A DNA stretch of 45,086 nucleotides from positions 1-45,086 of the forward strand of contig CAOKET010000012.1 in the NCBI GenBank assembly GCA_948467605.1, given 5' to 3'. Origin of the DNA: an uncultured Mycoplasmatota bacterium (GTDB lineage Bacteria; Bacillota_I; Bacilli_A; RF39; UBA660). The notes beneath the pieces were generated by a model. That model saw only the letters and a program-made list of their open reading frames with translations, was not told where the DNA came from and did no database searches. Within the stretch, counting starts at the first letter, position 1. Each line of letters starts with the position of its first letter. The translations under genes and the position numbers were made by a program. Positions 1-8,354 of the stretch are shown piece by piece.

Positions 1-85
1 TATTGCTTTTTTTTAGCATTATTTCTTTAAATGGTCTATCGTATTTACATGTATAAAATTTATTATTATCTGTATTATTACTCAT
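1..85 (-). CDS. Unknown protein, N-terminal part only (cut by window edge)
   Basis: An ATG at 85 reads leftward off the window for 28 codons without a stop. It is preceded by a near-perfect Shine-Dalgarno AAGGAGGT (91-98 on the plus strand), so the start is convincing. The visible peptide is polar (Asn-rich), followed by YTCKYDRPFKEIMLKK. The D-RPFKE pattern resembles the N-termini of Rpn/PD-(D/E)XK transposase-associated nucleases, but 28 residues do not allow an assignment. The Shine-Dalgarno lies inside a short inverted repeat. Confidence 0.55.
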   Translation of the reverse strand, partial: MSNNTDNNKFYTCKYDRPFKEIMLKKSN

Positions 86-89
86 CTAA

Positions 90-105
90 TACCTCCTTAG
101 AGGTA
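90..105 (-). promoter_or_regulatory. Hairpin that could sequester a Shine-Dalgarno
   Basis: A perfect 6-bp inverted repeat (TACCTC, CTTA loop, GAGGTA on the plus strand) contains the AAGGAGGT Shine-Dalgarno of the gene starting at 85. If it folds in the minus-strand RNA, the ribosome binding site is paired. Seen in sequence; a regulatory role is inference, and the repeat could follow simply from a strong SD with a chance complement. Confidence 0.35.
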
Positions 106-154
106 AGTATATATGATTAGTTATACTTAAGTAAAATGACATATTTTTATTATA

Positions 155-202
155 TTATAAAAAGATATAACCAATTTTTATTTTCTATTAGTCATATCTT
201 TT
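155..202 (-). terminator. Intrinsic terminator downstream of alaS
   Basis: Arms at 160-174 and 188-202 pair over 15 positions (two G-U pairs). In the minus-strand RNA the stem is followed by U-rich sequence. It lies about 70 nt past the alaS stop. The A/T symmetry lets it act on both strands. Confidence 0.6.
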
Positions 203-271
203 ATTTTTGTTATTACATATATTTTATTTTATAAGGTTTGTAGTTTTTTTATTTTTTTAAATTAAATCCTT

Positions 272-2017
272 TTATTCTAAAACAGCCTTTATTCTTCTAA
301 CACCAGCACTAGATGCTTCCTCTTTAATTATTTTAAAATAACCTAATTCACTAGTATTTTTAACATGTGGCCCCCCACATAATTCATGTGATACATCTCC
401 AATACTGTATACTGTAACAATATCAGGATATTTTTCTATAAACATGCATTCTGCACCAGATGAAACAGCATCTTCCTTACTCATTTCTTTAACTGTTACA
501 TTAAGTCCATCATTTATCCAAGAATTAACCAATTCTTCTGTTTTAATCTTTTCTTCATCTGTTAACTTATGATCACAAGAAAAATCAAAGCGCATTCTTT
601 CACTTGTAATATTACTTCCCTTTTGATGAACATCTTTACTAACCACTATTTTTAAAGCAGCATTTAGTAGGTGAGTTGCAGTATGATATTTAACTTCCAT
701 ATCACCAGTACTTGCAAGACCACCTTTAAACTTTTGGCTAGATCCTGCTCTTGACAATTCTTGGTGTGCCTTAAATTTTTCTTTAAATCCATCTACATCT
801 ACATCTAAATTTAATTCATCTGCAAGTTCGCAAGTAAGTTCAATTGGAAAACCATAAGTATCATATAAATGAAAAGCAGTTAAACCATCTATAGCTCTAT
901 TATTCTTAGTTACCTTCTCAAACTCTTTTAGACCTTTTTCAAGAGTACGATTGAATTTATTTTTTTCAAGTCTTAATACTTCTAATACAACATCCTTATT
1001 TGCATCAAGTTCACTGTAGTATGAAGAATACTTATTTATTATAATTAACGCTAATCGTTCTTCCCAATTACTATTTATATCAATATTTAATCTTCTAGCA
1101 TGTCTTATTGCCCTTCTAATTAATCTTCTTAAAATATATCCCTGATCTGTATTAGATGGCTTAATCATAGAATTATCAGCACTTATAAATACCGCTGTTC
1201 TTATATGATCTGCAATAATTCTCATACTTACTTCATTACCCTCATATTTTAAACCAGAAATACTTTCAATTTCATTAATTACATCTTTCCAAATACTAGA
1301 TTTATAATTATCATCTACACCTTCAATAACTGCAGTAATTCTCTCAAATCCCATGCCAGTATCAACATTCTTTTTAGGAAGTTCCGAGTATTTTCCACTC
1401 TCATCTTTATAAAACTCCATAAATACATTATTCCATATTTCAACCCATCTATCATCATTAGGATCAAATACTTCAGGTATAGAATCATTACTTCTAAAAT
1501 AAAATATTTCTGTATCAGGTCCACAAGGACCTACCTCACCTGCAATCCAAAAATTATCCTCTTTTTCTAAATATGCTAACCTTTTTTCACTTATTCCTAA
1601 ACTCTTCCATACACCAGCAGACACTTCATCTCTAGGAATATCATTATCACCAGCAAATACAGTAACTGCCAGTTTTTCAACTGGTATATTAAGAACCTTA
1701 GTTAAAAATTCAAAACTGTAATTAATAGATTCCTCTTTAAAGTAGTCACCTAAAGACCAGTTACCTAACATTTCAAAAAATGTGTGATGAGTTTTATCCC
1801 CTACCTCATCCAAATCATTAGTTCTAATACACTTTTGATAATCACATAATCTTTTGCCATATGGATGATCCTGCCCAATTAAATATGGAATTAATGGCTG
1901 CATACCTGCTGTATTAAAAAGTACTGATGGATCATTTTCTGGTACAACAGGAGCGCTTGGTATTTGTTTGTGACCTTTACTTTTAAAGTAATCTATATAT
2001 AAATCTTTTATGCTCAT
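272..2017 (-). CDS. alaS: Alanyl-tRNA synthetase, compact form (AlaRS)
   Basis: Charges tRNA-Ala with alanine and edits mischarged Ser/Gly. The class II catalytic domain occupies about residues 1-240 (motif with FNTAGMQPL, motif 2 RTNDLDEVG, motif 3 DTGMGFER), followed by the tRNA-recognition helices. The editing domain keeps its zinc/catalytic ligands, H445-x3-H449 and C547-x3-H551 (CGGPH instead of the usual CGGTH). At 581 residues it is about 290 shorter than standard bacterial AlaRS. The beta-barrel linker with its usual AESGGQ motif, which normally separates the catalytic and editing domains, is missing, and the protein ends at the editing domain with no C-Ala/DHHA1. The start ATG has SD AGAGGT and overlaps the upstream kinase-like gene by 35 bp, so the two are co-transcribed. 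No T-box is visible. Confidence 0.93.
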   Translation of the reverse strand: MSIKDLYIDYFKSKGHKQIPSAPVVPENDPSVLFNTAGMQPLIPYLIGQDHPYGKRLCDYQKCIRTNDLDEVGDKTHHTFFEMLGNWSLGDYFKEESINYSFEFLTKVLNIPVEKLAVTVFAGDNDIPRDEVSAGVWKSLGISEKRLAYLEKEDNFWIAGEVGPCGPDTEIFYFRSNDSIPEVFDPNDDRWVEIWNNVFMEFYKDESGKYSELPKKNVDTGMGFERITAVIEGVDDNYKSSIWKDVINEIESISGLKYEGNEVSMRIIADHIRTAVFISADNSMIKPSNTDQGYILRRLIRRAIRHARRLNIDINSNWEERLALIIINKYSSYYSELDANKDVVLEVLRLEKNKFNRTLEKGLKEFEKVTKNNRAIDGLTAFHLYDTYGFPIELTCELADELNLDVDVDGFKEKFKAHQELSRAGSSQKFKGGLASTGDMEVKYHTATHLLNAALKIVVSKDVHQKGSNITSERMRFDFSCDHKLTDEEKIKTEELVNSWINDGLNVTVKEMSKEDAVSSGAECMFIEKYPDIVTVYSIGDVSHELCGGPHVKNTSELGYFKIIKEEASSAGVRRIKAVLE

Positions 2018-2570
2018 TTTCTACCTCTTCTATCATTTTAATTATTTTTTCCCTTAAATCTTCAATCGAACTATCATTCTGAATAATGTAATTATAAGAA
2101 TCATAATCATTTAAATCGTTTTCTGTTGAGTGATTTTTCTCACTTTCACTTAAACAATTATCAAAATTTGGTCTTCTAACACCAATATCAATTACATCAT
2201 CAAAAGTTTCTTTAATTGTTGTTATTTCAGTCTTAAGTCTAGCATCACTAATAATAATTACATCAAAATAGTAAGAATATACTTTTATATCTCCTATCAT
2301 TCTTTCTATAAAAAACATAGGATTTATCTTATTTCTAATTATTTCTGTACCAAGGGTTTGAAGAAGTGTCCTAGGTTTAGTATCATCATTACCATCCCAG
2401 TCAGATATTCTTTTAGCATATTCTTTAATATACTGTCCATATGCAAGATTTATTACTTTTTTTCCACCTTTTTCATAATATTCTTTTATTATCTCAGTAG
2501 TTGTATCTTTACCACTTCTTGCTTTTCCACTAATTACATATATTTTAGGATTTTTAAGTTCTATATTCAT
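1983..2570 (-). CDS. P-loop nucleotide kinase, dNMP-kinase-like
   Basis: A 195-residue P-loop protein. Walker A is GKARSGKDTT near residue 15, a form typical of phage-type deoxynucleoside monophosphate kinases (T4 gp1/T5 group). Other visible features are VIISDARLKTE, a likely Walker B/substrate region, and VRRPNF further on. This would fit phosphorylation of (d)NMPs, but related dephospho-CoA-kinase-like folds remain possible. The ATG overlaps the stop of the upstream permease gene (ATGA) and has SD GAGGTGGAG, so translational coupling is likely. The 3' end runs 35 bp into alaS. A phage-like kinase embedded between housekeeping genes suggests either old acquisition or a host nucleotide-salvage enzyme. 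Confidence 0.55.
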   Translation of the reverse strand: MNIELKNPKIYVISGKARSGKDTTTEIIKEYYEKGGKKVINLAYGQYIKEYAKRISDWDGNDDTKPRTLLQTLGTEIIRNKINPMFFIERMIGDIKVYSYYFDVIIISDARLKTEITTIKETFDDVIDIGVRRPNFDNCLSESEKNHSTENDLNDYDSYNYIIQNDSSIEDLREKIIKMIEEVENEHKRFIYRLL

Positions 2571-3721
2571 TTTATCTCCACCTCAGATGCTTCTTTTTCA
2601 TCCTTTAATGAAAAAAAGTGAAATTTACTATCTACATAAGTAAATATTATTTTAAGACACGCTATTACAGGAGTTGCAATTACCATTCCAATAATACCAA
2701 AGAAATGTTGAAAAATTAATAACCCAACAATAATAGTTACAGGATGAAGTTTCATAGTCTTGCTCATAATTACAGGTTGTAACACAAAACTCTCTAACAT
2801 TTGTGCAACAAATACAACTACTAATGTAAATATTCCAGTATCAACTCCACCTGCAAGTCCAACAATAACTGCAATCGCACCACCAATCCATGGACCAATG
2901 TATGGAATTAAATCCGTAATTCCACATATAAATCCAAATAATAAAGGTGCCTTTAAACCAGCAATAGAAAAACCAATACTACAAACTACAAATATTAGTG
3001 TTGCCAAAATACCAATACCCATAACATAATTTCTTAAAGAAGTATTTATTTTAGTACCAACATCAGATATTTCAAGTTTAAATCTATCTGGAATAAATGC
3101 AAGTAATGTTCTACTAACATCATTAAAGTTAAATAACATATAAAATCCAATAATAAGACCAAATGCAAATGTTCCAAGAGAAGAAAATGCATCTTTTGCT
3201 ATATTAACTGCTTTAACTGGAAGATTAGTTGATAAGTTAAAGCCAAATTCAGAAATAGAATTAAATAACTCCTCTTTATTTATAAACTTAAGTGCCTCAT
3301 TATTAAGTACACCATCCAACCACTTTTGAACTGATATTATTATTTTCGGTATACTTGCAACCAAATCATTTACTTGATCTAATATTAATGGTACTAAAGC
3401 CCAAATAATAAAATATATTATTATAATTAAAGCCAAATATACAATAGAAGTACCAATAACCCTATTTACACCTCTTTTTTGCAACTTAGTAATTAAAGGT
3501 TCCAATAGCCAAGCAATTATTATACCAATAAATAATGGAGATAAAATTTTTGCTAATGATAATAAAAAACTAACTATTTTAAGTTCCTTACAAATAAGCA
3601 TTAAAGCATATATACCAATTAAAAACATAAATATATAAACTATTTTTAATATCTTTTTAGTTAAAGTAAGCACATCATTAACTTTTTCAGCACTTACCTT
3701 ATCATCTTTTCTGTTAAACAT
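2567..3721 (-). CDS. AI-2E family transporter / PerM-like permease (UPF0118)
   Basis: About 384 residues with roughly eight hydrophobic segments. Family hallmarks in the C-terminal half are GLKAPLLFGFICGITDLIPYIGPWIGG and VLQPVIMSKTMKLHPVTII, in pieces. Members include TqsA, PerM and Bacillus YtvI; substrates vary (autoinducer-2, Na+/H+ exchange) and cannot be told from sequence. Two ATGs are available. The one at 3721 is preferred because AAAGGATGG sits about 8 nt upstream, whereas the ATG at 3730 directly abuts that SD. It is the first gene of a run permease, kinase-like gene, alaS, linked by a 4-bp ATGA overlap. Confidence 0.85.
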   Translation of the reverse strand: MFNRKDDKVSAEKVNDVLTLTKKILKIVYIFMFLIGIYALMLICKELKIVSFLLSLAKILSPLFIGIIIAWLLEPLITKLQKRGVNRVIGTSIVYLALIIIIYFIIWALVPLILDQVNDLVASIPKIIISVQKWLDGVLNNEALKFINKEELFNSISEFGFNLSTNLPVKAVNIAKDAFSSLGTFAFGLIIGFYMLFNFNDVSRTLLAFIPDRFKLEISDVGTKINTSLRNYVMGIGILATLIFVVCSIGFSIAGLKAPLLFGFICGITDLIPYIGPWIGGAIAVIVGLAGGVDTGIFTLVVVFVAQMLESFVLQPVIMSKTMKLHPVTIIVGLLIFQHFFGIIGMVIATPVIACLKIIFTYVDSKFHFFSLKDEKEASEVEIK

Positions 3722-3756
3722 AAAACCCATCCTTTCAATAAATATATTATAACATT

Positions 3757-5424
3757 TTACAAATCAATTATATATGGAAAATCATCATTAGTAAATGGAA
3801 AAATCCAGAAATTTGAATCATTTATATTATAATATCTAATAATACTCTCATTTAAATATGTATAATATATATTATAACCTAAATAATCCGTATAAAAATT
3901 ATTCCAAGTATATATTTCAGTCTTCTTAGGAATTTCTAATAAATAAATATTATCTGCTTTAGATAACAATTTACTTTGATTATAATCATGAATCATTTTA
4001 TTAAATCTATAACCACTATATAAATCAAAAAAATTATAAAGTAATATTAATAATATAGTAGTAAGTAATATATAATAGAAATTTATTCCCTTATTTCTAA
4101 AAACAAAATATAAAACAAAAAATACAATTCCAATCCAAATATTAATGAATAATAAAGTTGATAAAACAGATAAAATAAAAGATTTTTTATCATCTGATAA
4201 ATAAATTATTAACAAAAATATTGATATTAAAAATGGAAAACAATATCTAAATCCAACATACCTTAAACTAATAACAGGTAAAATAGATGAAACCATAGTT
4301 GATATAAATATATATATCATATATTTATTTTTTTTCATAAATATTTTAAATAGACAAAAAATTATAGATATAATGTATAGTAAAAAATATATTAAAGAAA
4401 ATGATATTAAAACATAATTATAAAGTTGTGGTGTAACAAAACAATGAAAACAATCATATAAAAAAGATAAATAGGTTTCAATAAGACCAAAATAGTTACT
4501 TAAAAAATATATATTTCCAAATAATATAATAATCATAGGTAAATAATATTTTTTCTTAAAATCAAGCATTTTAAAAGATACTAAAAACGAGAAAAAGCAT
4601 AAGTATAAACCACATACATTTTTATCTGTAAAATATCTAAAAATAGTAAACAAAGACGCATATAAATTCTTATATAATGGATACTCTATAATATTATGGT
4701 TATATCTAATAATATTACCTGCTGATACATATGTTACTAAAAGCAAAATAATAGATATTAAAAATAAATATAAATAATTTAAATTTTTTTTCTTTTCAAT
4801 TAAACTCTCTATAAATAGTAAGAATAATACACCAATAATAATAAAATTATATTGCTCTAAAACAAATGATATTAATAATATAATTAAAGTAAGTACTGCA
4901 AAATTCTTACTACTTAAATCTTTATAATATTTAATAAGATAATAGAAAAAATAAAATAATAAACACCCACCCCATATATATGGTATTCCAGCACTAGCCC
5001 AGTAAAGGGTTTCCCTAGATAATGCTACATTTAAGGTAATAATAAGAAAAGATATAATAAATAAAGTTGAAGAAAAATTAATTTTTCTAAACAAAGAAAC
5101 AATTTTAGTAATTATATACGATAATAAAAATACAAATATTACATTTAGATATATATAAAAGTCTATTCCAAAGAAAGTTAATCCAGATATAACAACAGTA
5201 TGAGTAATTATCCTATTAGACCAATTAGTTATAACATAACTAAGATTACTTATAATATACTCCAACTTATCACTAAATGTAGAAGCATCAAATTGAAATG
5301 CATAATTATAATCATCATCACAGATAACAACATTTCTCATTTGTAGAAAAAACAATAAATATACTAATATTAATAATATTATATACTTATATTTATTTAA
5401 AAAAGATAATAACTTCTTTAACAT
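3757..5424 (-). CDS. Polytopic membrane protein, DUF6056/GT-C-like
   Basis: About 555 residues, very hydrophobic, with 11 to 13 predicted transmembrane segments and a soluble C-terminal end of about 80 residues. The acidic cluster CDDDYNYAF directly after the first membrane segment and the LYWASAGIPYIWGG motif after the fourth resemble DUF6056-type proteins. Asp residues in the first outer loop are a hallmark of GT-C glycosyltransferases that use lipid-linked sugars. A cell-envelope glycosyltransferase is therefore plausible but unproven. The ATG at 5424 is chosen because AGGTGG lies 5 nt upstream; the in-frame GTG at 5433 is inside that SD. Codon use is even more AT-rich than in its neighbours, as expected for a Phe/Ile/Tyr-rich membrane protein. 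Confidence 0.6.
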   Translation of the reverse strand: MLKKLLSFLNKYKYIILLILVYLLFFLQMRNVVICDDDYNYAFQFDASTFSDKLEYIISNLSYVITNWSNRIITHTVVISGLTFFGIDFYIYLNVIFVFLLSYIITKIVSLFRKINFSSTLFIISFLIITLNVALSRETLYWASAGIPYIWGGCLLFYFFYYLIKYYKDLSSKNFAVLTLIILLISFVLEQYNFIIIGVLFLLFIESLIEKKKNLNYLYLFLISIILLLVTYVSAGNIIRYNHNIIEYPLYKNLYASLFTIFRYFTDKNVCGLYLCFFSFLVSFKMLDFKKKYYLPMIIILFGNIYFLSNYFGLIETYLSFLYDCFHCFVTPQLYNYVLISFSLIYFLLYIISIIFCLFKIFMKKNKYMIYIFISTMVSSILPVISLRYVGFRYCFPFLISIFLLIIYLSDDKKSFILSVLSTLLFINIWIGIVFFVLYFVFRNKGINFYYILLTTILLILLYNFFDLYSGYRFNKMIHDYNQSKLLSKADNIYLLEIPKKTEIYTWNNFYTDYLGYNIYYTYLNESIIRYYNINDSNFWIFPFTNDDFPYIIDL

Positions 5425-5480
5425 ATATACCACCTATATTAAATTTTAACATTTATAATATTACATATCAATATAGTATT

Positions 5481-5506
5481 AGAAAAAAGGGCCACAAGGC
5501 CCTTTC
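5481..5506 (-). terminator. Intrinsic terminator of the 47-residue gene
   Basis: An 8-bp GC-rich stem, AAAGGGCC/GGCCCTTT (5486-5493 and 5498-5505), with a 4-nt loop and TTTTTTCT following on the minus strand. It starts 2 nt after the stop of the small gene at 5508. Confidence 0.85.
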
Positions 5507-5507
5507 T

Positions 5508-5651
5508 TTACATCATATTTTCTAACTTGTCTGCTTTTTTCATTAATTTATTATAAGCTTTGTTAGTTTCTTTTTTTATAGTCTTACCATATTTTTGATA
5601 AGCTAAAACTGCTCCGGCTCCTAAAGCCATCATTGCTAATCCCTTTTTCAT
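5508..5651 (-). CDS. Small protein of 47 residues, one hydrophobic segment
   Basis: A short gene with a strong SD (GAGGTGAT about 8 nt upstream of the ATG) and a perfect terminator right after the stop, which makes it real despite its size. The protein begins MKKGLAMMALGAGAVLAY, a short glycine/alanine-rich hydrophobic stretch, followed by a Lys-rich amphipathic helix with repeated KK/NK pairs and a Met-Met end. It would suit a membrane-associated helix or small stress protein; I do not recognise the family. It lies 77 nt downstream of recD2 on the same strand. Confidence 0.7.
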   Translation of the reverse strand: MKKGLAMMALGAGAVLAYQKYGKTIKKETNKAYNKLMKKADKLENMM

Positions 5652-5728
5652 AGATTTTTATCACCTCACTAGCTAAAAAATATGACAGGCATCTTGTGCC
5701 ATTATTATTATTATCAAAAATATAACAA

Positions 5729-7930
5729 TTATTCGTCACTAGACAACATTTCACAAAGAGATGTCTTTCTAACATAATCCTCTTCCTTAAAAACAGATGA
5801 TTTAAAAACACTCTTACTTCCCAAAAGTATAAGACTATTTTTAGCACGTGTAATGCCAGTATATATCAATTTTTTATAAAGCATTCTAATATAACTACTA
5901 CATATTGGCATTATTATAATATTAAACTCACTACCTTGAGATTTATGTATACTTATCGCATAAGCATGTCTTATATTAACAAAATCTTTCTGCACATAAT
6001 TAACTATATTTCCATCAAAATCTACTACTATTTCATTAGTTTTATTACTAGACTCTTGCTTTGATATAACCTCAACAACAACTCCTATATCACCATTAAA
6101 TACATTATCATCTGGCATATTAGTTAATTGTAATACCTTATCATTTTCACGATATATTATATCGTTAACTACTATCTCACGTTTTTCTAAACAAGGTGGA
6201 TTTAAAACATCCTGTAAACTTTTATTTATATTATCAATACCATTAATTCCTTTATACATAGGAGATAAAACCTGTATGTCTTTATAAGAATATCCCTTTT
6301 CAATTGCCTTATTACATATAAGTACAAGCATGTCCTTAATATCGCCACTACCAACATCATAAAAACAAAAATCATCAGTCTTTATATCTAAATCTATATC
6401 TTTCTCATTTTTTATAGAATCTGCAAGAACTGGTATATAAGAATTATTATTCTGTCTATATAATAAATCTAAATATACAACCTCTATTATTTTAGAATTA
6501 ATTATATCCTTTAAAACCTGACCTGCACCAACACTAGGAAGTTGATTATAATCACCTACTAATATAAGTTTGACATTTTTAATTAAGCCCTTTAATAAAG
6601 ACTCAAATAATAATGTATCTATCATACTTACTTCATCTATTATTACAAATCTAACTTCACTTTTATTATGCTCATTAATTTGAAATGTATTTAACTCTTT
6701 ATTCCATTTTAAAAATCTATGTATAGTGTACGCTGGATAAGATGTATTCTCACTCATTCTTTTAGACGCTCTACCAGTTGGTGCTAAAAGAGCAATATGT
6801 TTATTAAAGTCATTATATGTAATACCATTTATATCCATATATATATCAATTATTGCTTTTATTAATGTGGTTTTACCAGTACCAGGTCCACCAGTTATTA
6901 CCAAGATATTATTCTTAAGTGCTAATTCAATTGCTTTTTTTTGATTATCATTGTATATAATGTTATTATTAGATTCAAGTACATTAATTTTATTATCGAA
7001 ATTACCCTTTTTAGGTTTTAACCTAGAAGAATATTTAAGAAATTCACTAATATTCACCTCAGAATTATAATATTTAGGTAAATAATATTTATCATCAATT
7101 ACAATTATTTTTTTATCAAAAGATAAAATATTAAAATAATCATTCATTGCCTCATATGAAATATCAATTCCTAATAACCTACATACTTCACCATATATTT
7201 CATCATAATAATTATATGTATTGCTTTTATTAAAACAAAGCAAATCCATAACATAACATATACACGCAAGTATTCTTCTTGAATCTCTTTCATCTATATT
7301 AAAATTACTTCTAACATCATCTATTCTTTTAAAACTAATTACATTTTCTTCTATAAGATCATATATATTATTATCAATTATTTCTAAAATATTATTTTTA
7401 TACTTATTATAAAAATAAAGACACAAATTAAATTCAAACCCTAAAGAAGATAATTTCATTATTATATCTTCACTTTCATTATATGTAATTAAAATATCAT
7501 GAATATATTTTGCTTTTTTTTCAGTCATTTTAGGTACTAATAACAAAGATTGATAATTATTTTTTATTACATCAAGTGTATCAGTACCAAACATATCTAC
7601 TATATTGTTCGCTTGTTTTACTGTAACTTTAGGAAATAATTTTGAAGATAAAAATTCTACTATCTTTGTTTTTGTAGAAGGTGCAACTCTTTCATAACGA
7701 CTAACGTTATATTGATAACCATACTTTGGATGCTCTACAAGTTCACCATAAAATATATATGTATCCCTCTCATCCAACTCCAAAAAATTCCCAGTAAAAG
7801 TTATACTTCTATTTATATATGTTTCCATATTAGAATCATTAGTTTCTATTACTTTAAAAACCCCTATTACAAACCCACTATCTGTAGAATATATTTTATT
7901 TTTATAGTTACCTTTAATATATAACTCCAT
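5729..7930 (-). CDS. recD2: RecD2-like SF1B DNA helicase
   Basis: A 5'-3' DNA helicase of the RecD2/YrrC type, working in repair without RecBC. The 733 residues carry an N-terminal OB-like region with GELVEHPKYGYQYNV, helix-hairpin-helix repeats, then helicase motif I GGPGTGKTT, motif Ia LLAPTGRASKR, motif II DEVSMID, motif III VGDYNQLPSVGAG, motif V SIHKSQGSEF and motif VI YTGITRAK. Length and motif order match the family. The start at 7930 has SD GGTGAT. A weak hairpin (GGCA/TGCC around 5687-5700) lies downstream. Alternative: a related SF1 helicase such as a TraA-type enzyme is less likely because no relaxase domain is present. Confidence 0.92.
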   Translation of the reverse strand: MELYIKGNYKNKIYSTDSGFVIGVFKVIETNDSNMETYINRSITFTGNFLELDERDTYIFYGELVEHPKYGYQYNVSRYERVAPSTKTKIVEFLSSKLFPKVTVKQANNIVDMFGTDTLDVIKNNYQSLLLVPKMTEKKAKYIHDILITYNESEDIIMKLSSLGFEFNLCLYFYNKYKNNILEIIDNNIYDLIEENVISFKRIDDVRSNFNIDERDSRRILACICYVMDLLCFNKSNTYNYYDEIYGEVCRLLGIDISYEAMNDYFNILSFDKKIIVIDDKYYLPKYYNSEVNISEFLKYSSRLKPKKGNFDNKINVLESNNNIIYNDNQKKAIELALKNNILVITGGPGTGKTTLIKAIIDIYMDINGITYNDFNKHIALLAPTGRASKRMSENTSYPAYTIHRFLKWNKELNTFQINEHNKSEVRFVIIDEVSMIDTLLFESLLKGLIKNVKLILVGDYNQLPSVGAGQVLKDIINSKIIEVVYLDLLYRQNNNSYIPVLADSIKNEKDIDLDIKTDDFCFYDVGSGDIKDMLVLICNKAIEKGYSYKDIQVLSPMYKGINGIDNINKSLQDVLNPPCLEKREIVVNDIIYRENDKVLQLTNMPDDNVFNGDIGVVVEVISKQESSNKTNEIVVDFDGNIVNYVQKDFVNIRHAYAISIHKSQGSEFNIIIMPICSSYIRMLYKKLIYTGITRAKNSLILLGSKSVFKSSVFKEEDYVRKTSLCEMLSSDE

Positions 7931-7989
7931 GATATCACCAAACTAATTATAACACAAACATACATTTGCGTTATAAAAAAAATACACTT

Positions 7990-8316
7990 TTATGATAAAT
8001 CTGATGTACTATTTTCATTAATATTCTTTCTTATATTAGATAAACATCTATGATAATCAATAGTAGACAAAAGTATTTGTATTATACCAAGAGCGCCCAT
8101 TGCAATCAAAGCATATGCAGATAAATTCCACATTATATATTCACCAAAAAGATTATTATCTAAAATAGACATTTCCTTAAGCATAATTAATAAAAGTATT
8201 CCAAGCAATAAAGCAGTAAGTAGTATTATACCTAAAAACCTTTCAAAAAGTAATTCATCTTTTCTCTTTTGTAATTCATCATAACTCATTTTATCAATAG
8301 ACTTACGTTTACTCAT
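7990..8316 (-). CDS. Small membrane protein, two transmembrane helices
   Basis: A 108-residue hypothetical. A basic N-terminus with an amphipathic stretch (YDELQKRKDELLFERF) leads into two hydrophobic segments at about residues 29-47 and 62-84, ending in a polar tail. SD AGAGGAG upstream of the ATG is strong. No family recognised. It lies between mtaB (38 bp upstream) and recD2 on the same strand and may be transcribed with mtaB. Confidence 0.7.
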   Translation of the reverse strand: MSKRKSIDKMSYDELQKRKDELLFERFLGIILLTALLLGILLLIMLKEMSILDNNLFGEYIMWNLSAYALIAMGALGIIQILLSTIDYHRCLSNIRKNINENSTSDLS

Positions 8317-8354
8317 AATAATCTCCTCTTATTATTAATTTATATAATTATTAT

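Noticed and set aside
1315-1524. Second minus-strand frame inside alaS
   Set aside because: Lies in another frame of a well-conserved synthetase region and has no SD.
2358-3029. Plus-strand frames opposite the kinase-like and permease genes
   Set aside because: Antisense open frames with low-complexity Phe/Ser/Thr or Pro/Thr composition; the minus-strand genes have SDs and recognisable motifs.
5584-5847. Minus-strand frame of 87 codons across the recD2 3' end
   Set aside because: It is a shadow of recD2 and of the small gene at 5508 in another frame, with no SD and an unnatural composition.
7949-7974. 10-bp stem (ATAACGCAAA/TTTGTGTTAT) upstream of recD2 considered as a terminator
   Set aside because: U residues precede rather than follow the stem on the minus strand, and the plus strand is followed by A residues, so it is not an intrinsic terminator.
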